Below, piece by piece: positions 57,901 through 64,000 of a stretch of DNA of 64,000 nt. The position numbers and the translations under genes are program-made. Within the stretch, counting starts at the first letter, position 1, and the number at the start of each line of letters is the position of its first letter. This stretch comes from Streptomyces griseorubiginosus (lineage in GTDB: Bacteria > Actinomycetota > Actinomycetes > Streptomycetales > Streptomycetaceae), in contig NZ_KQ948745.1 of NCBI RefSeq assembly GCF_001514195.1, positions 1 through 64,000 on the forward strand, given 5' to 3'. Below the pieces are notes generated by a model that saw only the letters and a program-made list of their open reading frames with translations, did no database searches and was not told the DNA's origin.

Positions 57901-58416
57901 ATGGGACATGGTTCCTCAGGGCTGCGGAGGGTCGTTCGCGAGGTCGCCAAGTTCGGCGCGGTCGGCGGTGCGGGCCTCCTGGTCAACCTCGCCGTCTTCA
58001 ACCTCGTCCGGCATCTCACCGACCTTCCGGTGGTCCGCGCGAGCGTCATCGCCACGGTGGTGGCGATCGTCTTCAACTACATCGGGTTCCGGTACTTCAC
58101 CTACCGTGACCGCGACAAGAGCGGCCGCACCAAGGAACTGACCCTGTTCCTGCTGTTCAGCGCGGTCGGCCTGGTCATCGAGAACGGCATCCTGTACGCC
58201 GCGACCTACGGCTTCGGCTGGGACAGCCCGCTCCAGAGCAACATCTTCAAGTTCCTCGGCATCGGCATCGCGACCCTGTTCCGGTTCTGGTCCTACCGCA
58301 GCTGGGTCTTCAAGACCCTCCCGGCCCGGGAGGCCGTGGCCAGCGCGGAGTCCTTCCTGGAGGAAGCGGAGAAGGCAGCGGCGAGGAAGCTCCGGCCGCG
58401 CCAGCGGGTTCTCTGA
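57901..58416 (+). CDS. GtrA family membrane protein
   Basis: The 171-residue protein has four hydrophobic segments (about residues 20-40, 47-65, 78-98 and 108-125) and the GtrA/DPMS_TMD features FGAVGGAGLLVNLAVFN and FNYIGFRYFTYRDRD. A charged cytoplasmic tail ends it. GtrA proteins are linked to flipping or using polyprenyl-phosphate sugars for surface glycosylation, which fits the mannose and nucleotide-sugar genes elsewhere in the window. ATG at 57901 is chosen by the conserved start. Confidence 0.9.
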   Translation: MGHGSSGLRRVVREVAKFGAVGGAGLLVNLAVFNLVRHLTDLPVVRASVIATVVAIVFNYIGFRYFTYRDRDKSGRTKELTLFLLFSAVGLVIENGILYAATYGFGWDSPLQSNIFKFLGIGIATLFRFWSYRSWVFKTLPAREAVASAESFLEEAEKAAARKLRPRQRVL

Positions 58417-58539
58417 CGCGCGCTTTCGGGTGCGGGCCGGTGGGGGCGGGGGTTTTGCGCCCACGCGGCGGAGCCGCATATCGACACAGCCCCGCGCCCC
58501 TGAGAGCTTCGTCCCCGCACCCGAAGACCCACCGCCGCT

Positions 58540-59814
58540 CTATCTCACCATCGGCTCGTCGTCGTCCACCAACGACGACCTCAGCGGCGTCCGCGACAGG
58601 AACAGCCCGAACACCGGCGGCTGAGCCTGGAGCATCTCCAGACGGCCCCCGTCCGCCTCCGCGAGATCCCGGGCCACCGCGAGACCGATCCCCGTGGAGT
58701 TGCGCCCGCTGATCGTGCGCTCGAAGATCCGCGCCCCGAGGTCCGCGGGGACGCCGGGCCCCTCGTCGGTGACCTCGATGACCGCCTGGTTGCCGGTGAC
58801 CCGCGTCCGCAGCGCCACCGTGCCGCCGCCGTGCATGAGGGAGTTCTCGATCAGCGCGGCCAGGACCTGCGCGACCGCGCCCGGCGTGCCGACCGCCGTG
58901 AGGTGCCGTTTGCCCGAGCTGACAATGGCCCGGCCCGCGCTGCGGTAGGCGGGCCGCCACTCCGCGAGCTGCTGCTGGATGACCTCGTCGAGGTCGAAGG
59001 TGACGGCGTTGCCGGCGCGCGGGTCACGGGAGTTGGTGAGCAGCCGCTCGACCACGTCCGTCAGCCGCTCCACCTGGGTGAGCGCGACGTTCGCCTCCTC
59101 CTTCACCGTGTCCGGGTCGTCGGTGAGGGTGATCTCCTCCAGCCGCATCGACAGGGCGGTGAGCGGCGTGCGGAGCTGGTGCGAGGCGTCCGCGGCCAGC
59201 CGCCGTTCCGCCGTGAGCATGCGCGCGATGCGCTCGGCGGAGGAGTCCAGGACGTCGGCGACCCGGTCCAGCTCGGGGACGCCGTAGCGCTTGTGACGGG
59301 GGCGCGGGTCGCCGGAGCCGAGGCGTTCGGCGGTCTCGGCGAGGTCGGTGAGCGGCGAGGCGAGCTTGTTGGCCTGGCGGATCGCGAGGAGTACGGCGGC
59401 GATCACCGCGAGCAGGGCCACCAGGCCGATGATCAGGAGGGTGCGACCGACCTCGCGGGTCACCGAGGAGCGCGGCTCCTGAACGGTGACCGTCTCGCCC
59501 TCCTCGCCCTCCTGCGTGGAGCTGATGACCTCACCGGAGAGCCTGGTGCCGACCTCGATCGGGTCCTTACCGGGGATCCGGATCACGGCGTACCGTTCCT
59601 GCGCGACCTGGTCGCGCAGGATCTCCCCGGTCACGTCCTCGGCGGCGAACAGCCGGCTGTCCACGATCCCGGCCAGCCGGATCGCCTCGGAGTCCACCCG
59701 CTCCTGAGCGCTGTTGCTGATGGTGCGGGTCTCGACGATGACGAGGGACACGCCGAAGACGGCGATCACCACGAGCACCACGGCGAGCGTGGACTGGATC
59801 AGTCGACGGCGCAT
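58540..59814 (-). CDS. Two-component sensor histidine kinase
   Basis: The 424-residue kinase has two membrane helices (residues 8-28 and about 125-145) bracketing an extracytoplasmic sensor of about 95 residues, then a HAMP region. The HisKA domain carries the phospho-acceptor His in DASHQLRTPLTALSMRLEE. The ATPase domain has the N-box ALIENSLMHGG and G-boxes VTDEGPGVPA and STGIGLAVARDLAEADGG. It is 32 bp after the response regulator gene and co-transcribed with it. The signal is unknown. Confidence 0.95.
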   Translation of the reverse strand: MRRRLIQSTLAVVLVVIAVFGVSLVIVETRTISNSAQERVDSEAIRLAGIVDSRLFAAEDVTGEILRDQVAQERYAVIRIPGKDPIEVGTRLSGEVISSTQEGEEGETVTVQEPRSSVTREVGRTLLIIGLVALLAVIAAVLLAIRQANKLASPLTDLAETAERLGSGDPRPRHKRYGVPELDRVADVLDSSAERIARMLTAERRLAADASHQLRTPLTALSMRLEEITLTDDPDTVKEEANVALTQVERLTDVVERLLTNSRDPRAGNAVTFDLDEVIQQQLAEWRPAYRSAGRAIVSSGKRHLTAVGTPGAVAQVLAALIENSLMHGGGTVALRTRVTGNQAVIEVTDEGPGVPADLGARIFERTISGRNSTGIGLAVARDLAEADGGRLEMLQAQPPVFGLFLSRTPLRSSLVDDDEPMVR

Positions 59815-59846
59815 GTCCTCTTACCTGCTGGTCGAGTGGCCGGGGT

Positions 59847-60524
59847 TCAGCTCTTCTCGAAGCGGAAGCCCACGCCTCGTACCGTCGCGATGTACCGCGG
59901 GTTCGCCGCGTCGTCGCCGAGCTTCTTGCGCAGCCACGAGATGTGCATGTCCAGCGTCTTGGTCGACGACCACCACGTGGTGTCCCAGACCTCGCGCATC
60001 AGCTGGTCCCGGGTCACCACCCGGCCGGCGTCCCGCACCAGCACCCGCAGCAGGTCGAACTCCTTCGCGGTGAGCTGGAGTTCCTCGTCGCCCATCCAGG
60101 CGCGGTGCGACTCGACGTCGATGCGCACGCCGTGCGTGGCGGGCGGCTGGGCCGGCTCCGCGGCGCCGCGCCGCAGCAGCGCCCGGACCCGGGCGAGCAG
60201 CTCGGCGAGGCGGAAGGGCTTGGTGACGTAGTCGTCGGCGCCCGCGTCCAGGCCGACGACGGTGTCCACCTCGTCGGCGCGTGCGGTCAGGATGAGGATG
60301 GGTACGGCGTGGCCCTCGGCGCGCAGTCGGCGGGCCACCTCGAGGCCGTCCATGCCGGGCAGACCCAGGTCGAGGACGACCAGGTCGATGCCGCCCTGCA
60401 TTCCGGCGTCGAGTGCGGTGGGACCGTCCTCGCGCACCTCGACCTCGTACCCTTCCCGGCGCAGGGCGCGGGCCAGCGGCTCCGAAATGGACGCATCGTC
60501 CTCGGCGAGCAGTACACGGGTCAT
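59847..60524 (-). CDS. OmpR-family response regulator
   Basis: The 225-residue protein has a receiver domain (acidic pocket AEDDAS, phospho-acceptor Asp52 in VVLDLGLPG, TAR and TKPF motifs). A C-terminal winged helix (LQLTAKEFDLLRVLVRDAGRVVTRDQL; YIATVRGVGFRFEKS) binds DNA. It is the partner of the downstream kinase gene. A TACCAT at about 60530-60535 on the minus strand next to the ATG suggests a very short leader. Confidence 0.96.
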   Translation of the reverse strand: MTRVLLAEDDASISEPLARALRREGYEVEVREDGPTALDAGMQGGIDLVVLDLGLPGMDGLEVARRLRAEGHAVPILILTARADEVDTVVGLDAGADDYVTKPFRLAELLARVRALLRRGAAEPAQPPATHGVRIDVESHRAWMGDEELQLTAKEFDLLRVLVRDAGRVVTRDQLMREVWDTTWWSSTKTLDMHISWLRKKLGDDAANPRYIATVRGVGFRFEKS

Positions 60525-60750
60525 GAGCTGATGGTAGACCGCTCATGACAGATGCTGCGGTGTGATCGCAACCCCGTGATTCTTACCTTTCACGATTGTG
60601 GGGCGAACCTGTGAGTGTGGGATGGCAATCGTGTAGGGACCTTAGAAACCGGGTGTACGGTTCCACCGGCACCTGTGATTCAGGTCTCAAGTCCTTCCAT
60701 TTCCGGCACTGTCCTGCCGTATGGTGACTCGAAGCCTGTCGCAACGTGGG

Positions 60751-60788
60751 GACCTTTGGCGCGCATCCGTCGCCAAAGGTCTCTTTTG
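60751..60788 (+). terminator. Terminator-like hairpin in the leader of the POT gene
   Basis: Perfect 11-base arms GACCTTTGGCG (60751-60761) and CGCCAAAGGTC (60771-60781) with a nine-base loop are followed by TCTTTTG. It ends 33 bases before the transporter start and points the same way. That makes it a candidate attenuator, or the terminator of a short upstream RNA. A 25-codon frame (60721-60798, MVTRSLSQRG...) spans it. Confidence 0.65.
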
Positions 60789-60820
60789 TGTGCGGTAATC
60801 CCCACCAGCAAGGAACGACC

Positions 60821-62365
60821 ATGGCGTCCAGCCTGACGAAGGACTCGGTGACTCCGGGCACCCCCGGTTCCGACAAAGCCTTCTTCGGCCACCCCCGCGG
60901 ACTGGCCACTCTCTTCATGACCGAGATGTGGGAGAGGTTCTCCTACTACGGCATGAAGGCCCTGCTCACCGTCTACCTGCTGTCCGGCGGCCCCGACGCC
61001 GGCAAGGGCAGCATGGGCGGCGGCCTCGCGATGGACGTGGCGACCACCACCGTGATCGTCTCCGTCTACTCGGCGATGGTCTACCTGCTCGCCATGCCCG
61101 GCGGCTGGCTCGGCGACCGCGTCTGGGGCCCCCGCAAGACGGTGGCCATCGCCGCCGTCACGATCATGGCCGGTCACATCACGCTGGCGCTGCCCGGCGG
61201 CCAGGCGCCGTTCTTCGCGGGCCTGGCGCTGGTCGCGGCCGGTTCCGGTCTGCTCAAGGCCAACATCTCCACGATGGTCGGCCACCTCTACGACGGCCCG
61301 GACGACCCGCGCCGCGACGGCGGCTTCACGATCTTCTACATGGGCATCAACGCCGGTGCCTTCTTCGCCCCGCTGGCCATCGGCACCGTCGGCCAGGAGG
61401 TCAGCTGGCACCTCGGCTTCGGCATGGCCGCGGTCGGCATGGCGATCGGCCTGGCCGCGTTCCTGCTCGGCACCCGCAACCTGAGCCCGGTCAGCAGCGT
61501 CGTCCCCAAGCCGCTGGCGGCCGAGGAGCGCGCGGCCTGGCTGCGCAAGGGCCTGTTCTGGGTCATCGCCGCGACCGTCTTCTACGGCGTCGTCGGCTTC
61601 ACCGGCCACTTCACGCTGAACTGGGCGATGATCCCGCTCACCGTCATCGGCCTGGTCGTCCCGGCGGGTGTGCTGCTGCGCATCAAGCGGGACAAGGAGC
61701 TGACGAACGACGAGCAGTCGAAGATGTCCGGCTACATCTGGTTCTTCGTCGCGGCCGCCGTGTTCTGGATGATCTACGACCAGGGCGCGTCCACGGTCCA
61801 GGCGTTCGGCTCGAACGACCAGAAGACGGCGGACTCCCTGCTCGGCTTCGACTTCCCGACCTCCTGGTACCAGTCGCTGAACCCGCTGTTCATCATGGCG
61901 CTGGCCCCGGTCTTCGCCTGGCTGTGGGTGTGGCTGAACCGCAAGGGCAAGGAGCCCAGCACCATCGTGAAGTTCTCGATGGGCCTGGTCCTGATCGGCG
62001 TCTCGTTCTTCTTCTTCCTGATCCCGATCGCCATGGCGGCGAACGGCACCGCGGTCAGCCCGATGTGGCTGGTCGGCATCTACTTCATCCAGACCGTGGG
62101 TGAGCTGTGCCTCTCCCCGGTGGGTCTGTCGGTGACCACGAAGATGGCTCCCGCGAAGTACGCCTCGCAGATGATGGGTGTCTGGTTCCTCGCGGTGACC
62201 GCGGGCGACTCGATCACCAGCCTGCTGTCCAACCCGGCGATCGCCGGGGTCGACCTCAGCGGGACGGCGGCCGTCTTCGGTGAGGCCGCGCTCGCGGCTC
62301 TCGCCGGGTTCGCGGTGTGGATGTACCGGCGCAAGGTGAAGACCCTCATGGGGGACGTTCGCTAG
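60821..62365 (+). CDS. POT/PTR family oligopeptide:proton symporter
   Basis: The 514-residue protein has about 14 membrane helices. It shows the proton-coupling motif EMWERFSYYGMKALLTVYL near residue 35, the GGWLGDRVWGPRKT loop near 100 and FYMGINAGAFFAPLAIG near 175, all diagnostic of the POT family. It imports di- and tripeptides. ATG at 60821 follows AAGGAACGACC. Its expression may be controlled by the hairpin in its leader. It ends 14 bp before its own terminator. Confidence 0.95.
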   Translation: MASSLTKDSVTPGTPGSDKAFFGHPRGLATLFMTEMWERFSYYGMKALLTVYLLSGGPDAGKGSMGGGLAMDVATTTVIVSVYSAMVYLLAMPGGWLGDRVWGPRKTVAIAAVTIMAGHITLALPGGQAPFFAGLALVAAGSGLLKANISTMVGHLYDGPDDPRRDGGFTIFYMGINAGAFFAPLAIGTVGQEVSWHLGFGMAAVGMAIGLAAFLLGTRNLSPVSSVVPKPLAAEERAAWLRKGLFWVIAATVFYGVVGFTGHFTLNWAMIPLTVIGLVVPAGVLLRIKRDKELTNDEQSKMSGYIWFFVAAAVFWMIYDQGASTVQAFGSNDQKTADSLLGFDFPTSWYQSLNPLFIMALAPVFAWLWVWLNRKGKEPSTIVKFSMGLVLIGVSFFFFLIPIAMAANGTAVSPMWLVGIYFIQTVGELCLSPVGLSVTTKMAPAKYASQMMGVWFLAVTAGDSITSLLSNPAIAGVDLSGTAAVFGEAALAALAGFAVWMYRRKVKTLMGDVR

Positions 62366-62379
62366 TACGTCGGCTTGAA

Positions 62380-62427
62380 CCGACAGGGGCCGCTGCGATC
62401 CGGGTGGATGGCGGCGGCCCTGTCGGT
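62380..62427 (+). terminator. Hairpin terminator after the POT gene
   Basis: CCGACAGGG (62380-62388) pairs with CCCTGTCGG (62418-62426), extended by a GCCGC/GCGGC segment, and is followed by TTT. It can serve both the transporter gene and the convergent LAXTG gene. Confidence 0.75.
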
Positions 62428-62440
62428 TTCCCGTACCGTG

Positions 62441-62462
62441 CGCGGTTCCCCGCGCCCCTGAG
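62441..62462. repeat. Dispersed GTTCCCCGCGCCCC motif
   Basis: CGCGGTTCCCCGCGCCCC shares a 14-base core with 26585-26598 and lies between the terminator and the stop of the convergent LAXTG gene. Confidence 0.6.
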
Positions 62463-62467
62463 GTCGG

Positions 62468-63778
62468 CTACCGGGTCCTCCTTCCCGGCATGAAGGTGAA
62501 CACCGCCCCGCCCAGCAGCACCGCCGTGCCCGCCACCAGGCCCAGTGCCTTGAGGGCCGCGTGGTCGTCCGCGCCTGTGGCCGCCAGGCCGCCGCTGGTG
62601 GAGGAGCCGCCGGTGCCCGACGTGCCGCCCAAGCCCGAGGTGCCGCCGGACGCGCCGCCCTCCTGTTTCTCCGTGGTGAGGGTGAGGGAGACCTCGGTCT
62701 TGTCGGGCTTGCACGTGGTCGTCGTGCCCAGGGCCTTGATCGTCAGGACGCCCGGGGACAGGGTCGACTCCCCCGTCGCCCCCGGCTTGTAGGTGCCCGT
62801 CATGTCGGGGATCGCGATCGGGTCGCCGGACTTGATGGGTGCGGAATTGGTGGGCCCCTCGACGGAGACCGAGCCGGTGTCGGCACCGCCCAGGGTGACC
62901 TCCATGGAGGGCTTCACCGAGTCCGCGGGGATGTCGGCCGGGCTGTCCATCGGGGAGTTCTTGAACTGCACGGTGATGCCGTAACTGCCGCCGTCCTTCT
63001 TGGCGTTGATCTGGATTTCGGAGGTCGCCTTCTTCTCACCGAGAGGCGACTGGCAGGTGTAGGGGATGGAGACTGCCTTGCCGGTGAAGTCGGTCTGGCC
63101 GCCGCCCGAGGACTCCGTGGCGCTCGGGGTCGGGCTCTTCGTGGGTGTCGGGGTGGGGGTGGGAGTCGGGGTGGCGGTGTCCGTCGGGTCCGGTGTCGAC
63201 GTCCCGTTGCCCTGCGCCACGGTGACCGTCGCCGCCTTCGGGACCGTCTCGGTCGGCGTGCACACCGTGTTGGTGCCCATCGCGTTCACCGTGTAGGCGC
63301 CCGGCGTCAGCGTCAGCTCCCCGGCCGCCGTCAGTTTCAGGGTGCCCTTCATGTCGGACAGCACCATGTCGCCGCCCTTGGGGATGGCGGGGTTCTCGCG
63401 CGGCCCGGTCATCGCGATGTCGGCGCTCTGCGCACCGGCGGCCTTCAAAGTGCCGGTCGGCTGCACCGAGTTGGCGGGCAGGTCGATGATGTTCGGGTTC
63501 TTGGACGCGGCCTGGGTGAACTTCCACACCACGGTGATCTCGTCACCGACCTTCGCCGTGGCGGGGGCGGTGACCTCGACCTTCGTGGTGCCGTTGACGG
63601 GGTCGAGGCCGACGCCCGCGGGCGGCACGCAGCGGGTCGCGAACGACACCTCGGCGGCCTGCGCGGGCCCGGCCGCCAGGCCCAGCGCCACGCCCGCCCC
63701 GACCAGCGCCAGCGCCGCACCGGCCGCACCCGCTCTTCTCGGCCCGGCGGCCGGTGTGACTCTCCTTCGCATGCTCAC
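62468..63778 (-). CDS. LAXTG sortase substrate with two repeated domains
   Basis: A 436-residue surface protein. The signal peptide (RRAGAAGAALALVGAGVALGLAAG) is followed by two related beta-rich domains of about 140 residues, each ending in an AxGTxTxC-type strand (NAMGTNTVCTPT and KALGTTTTCKPD). A Thr/Pro linker joins them. A Gly/Ser stretch and a C-terminal sorting signal follow: LAATG, a hydrophobic helix and RRTR. Sequences of the LAXTG type are recognised by streptomycete class E sortases. GTG at 63778 has GAGAGGG seven bases upstream and overlaps the upstream stop. ATG at 63772 is an alternative. Confidence 0.88.
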   Translation of the reverse strand: MSMRRRVTPAAGPRRAGAAGAALALVGAGVALGLAAGPAQAAEVSFATRCVPPAGVGLDPVNGTTKVEVTAPATAKVGDEITVVWKFTQAASKNPNIIDLPANSVQPTGTLKAAGAQSADIAMTGPRENPAIPKGGDMVLSDMKGTLKLTAAGELTLTPGAYTVNAMGTNTVCTPTETVPKAATVTVAQGNGTSTPDPTDTATPTPTPTPTPTKSPTPSATESSGGGQTDFTGKAVSIPYTCQSPLGEKKATSEIQINAKKDGGSYGITVQFKNSPMDSPADIPADSVKPSMEVTLGGADTGSVSVEGPTNSAPIKSGDPIAIPDMTGTYKPGATGESTLSPGVLTIKALGTTTTCKPDKTEVSLTLTTEKQEGGASGGTSGLGGTSGTGGSSTSGGLAATGADDHAALKALGLVAGTAVLLGGAVFTFMPGRRTR

Positions 63779-64000
63779 GTGGATCCCTCTCTGGTGGGAG
63801 TCGCAGGACTCGTGGGAGCCGGAGGACTCGTGGGAGTCGCAGGACTCGTCGGGCTGTCGTCGTGCGGTGCGGAGAGCCGGCCACCGGCCGCGCCCGGATC
63901 GGCGTCCGGGGTGAACCACGGCAGGGTGGAGGTGCTGGGAGGAGCCGCGTGCGCGGCCGTGGAGGGCTTGAACCCCGGCAGGTGCAGGGCGAGTTCGGGC
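63775..64000 (-). CDS. 3' end of a gene running off the window
   Basis: A minus-strand frame enters from the window edge and codes for PELALHLPGFKPST..., then an acidic stretch and a Ser/Pro/Thr/Ala-rich tail (SPATPTSPPAPT) before TGA. That stop overlaps the GTG of the LAXTG gene (GTGA), which supports both calls. Only about 75 codons are visible. The family cannot be named. Confidence 0.65.
   Translation of the reverse strand, partial: PELALHLPGFKPSTAAHAAPPSTSTLPWFTPDADPGAAGGRLSAPHDDSPTSPATPTSPPAPTSPATPTREGST
63790..63853. repeat. 18-bp minisatellite at the end of the partial gene
   Basis: Units of ACTCGTGGGAGTCGCAGG and a variant start at 63808 and 63826 with partial units on each side. 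They encode the S-P-x-x-P-T repeats of the partial gene in frame. Confidence 0.9.

Overview
The window is chromosomal DNA of a high-GC actinomycete, almost certainly a Streptomyces. It has strong third-position GC bias, which opens long antisense frames behind real genes. Many starts are GTG, and stop/start overlaps of the GTGA or ATGA type are common. It carries a canonical whiB, coenzyme F420 genes and the envelope genes of a filamentous sporulating actinomycete. I see no rRNA, tRNA, CRISPR array, insertion sequence or prophage, and no large biosynthetic gene cluster.

Layout. 0.2-3.1 kb: SpoIIM-type and RDD membrane proteins and an unknown protein. 3.2-10.8 kb (minus strand): S-adenosylhomocysteinase, a cation efflux protein, then manA, a SIS-domain protein, a Trm112-like protein and manB, which supply mannose phosphates. 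11-17.5 kb: DUF3499, a zincin-like protein with a degenerate motif, a secreted DUF5719-type protein and a very large membrane glycosyltransferase. 17.7-22.7 kb: whiB, a poly-cysteine leader peptide ahead of a cysteine dioxygenase-type gene, the F420 genes cofD-fbiB, and a DNA glycosylase. 22.9-26.5 kb: a sugar-phosphate nucleotidyltransferase, a PGRP-type amidase and a TIGR03089 protein. 26.7-41.1 kb: seven LytR-CpsA-Psr (LCP) proteins, four of which form a tandemly duplicated two-gene unit, interspersed with a glycosyltransferase, a GrpB-family protein and a thioesterase. 41.2-45.3 kb: a methyltransferase, a Cys-rich copper-binding protein, an acyl-CoA dehydrogenase and a UDP-sugar dehydrogenase. 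45.7-47.6 kb: a stand-alone GyrB-like ATPase domain and an exported thioredoxin. 47.8-52.0 kb: an extracytoplasmic copper/cupredoxin cluster. 52.1-56.0 kb: a CGNR regulator divergent from two glyoxalase-fold genes, then two dipeptidase paralogues, one without any of its metal ligands. 56.0-60.5 kb: purE, purK, a GtrA protein and a two-component system. 60.8-64 kb: a POT peptide transporter and a LAXTG sortase substrate coupled to a gene cut by the window edge.

Much of the region serves the cell envelope: sugar-nucleotide supply (manA, manB, nucleotidyltransferase, UDP-sugar dehydrogenase), polymerisation or export (glycosyltransferases, GtrA), attachment of glycopolymers to peptidoglycan (seven LCP proteins) and wall remodelling (amidase, sortase substrate). 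The most notable signals are the poly-Cys leader before the cysteine dioxygenase gene, the duplicated LCP unit with its conserved cysteine pattern, the cupredoxin carrying a duplicated helical domain, two apparent pseudoenzymes, and numerous minisatellites, several of which run across stop codons.
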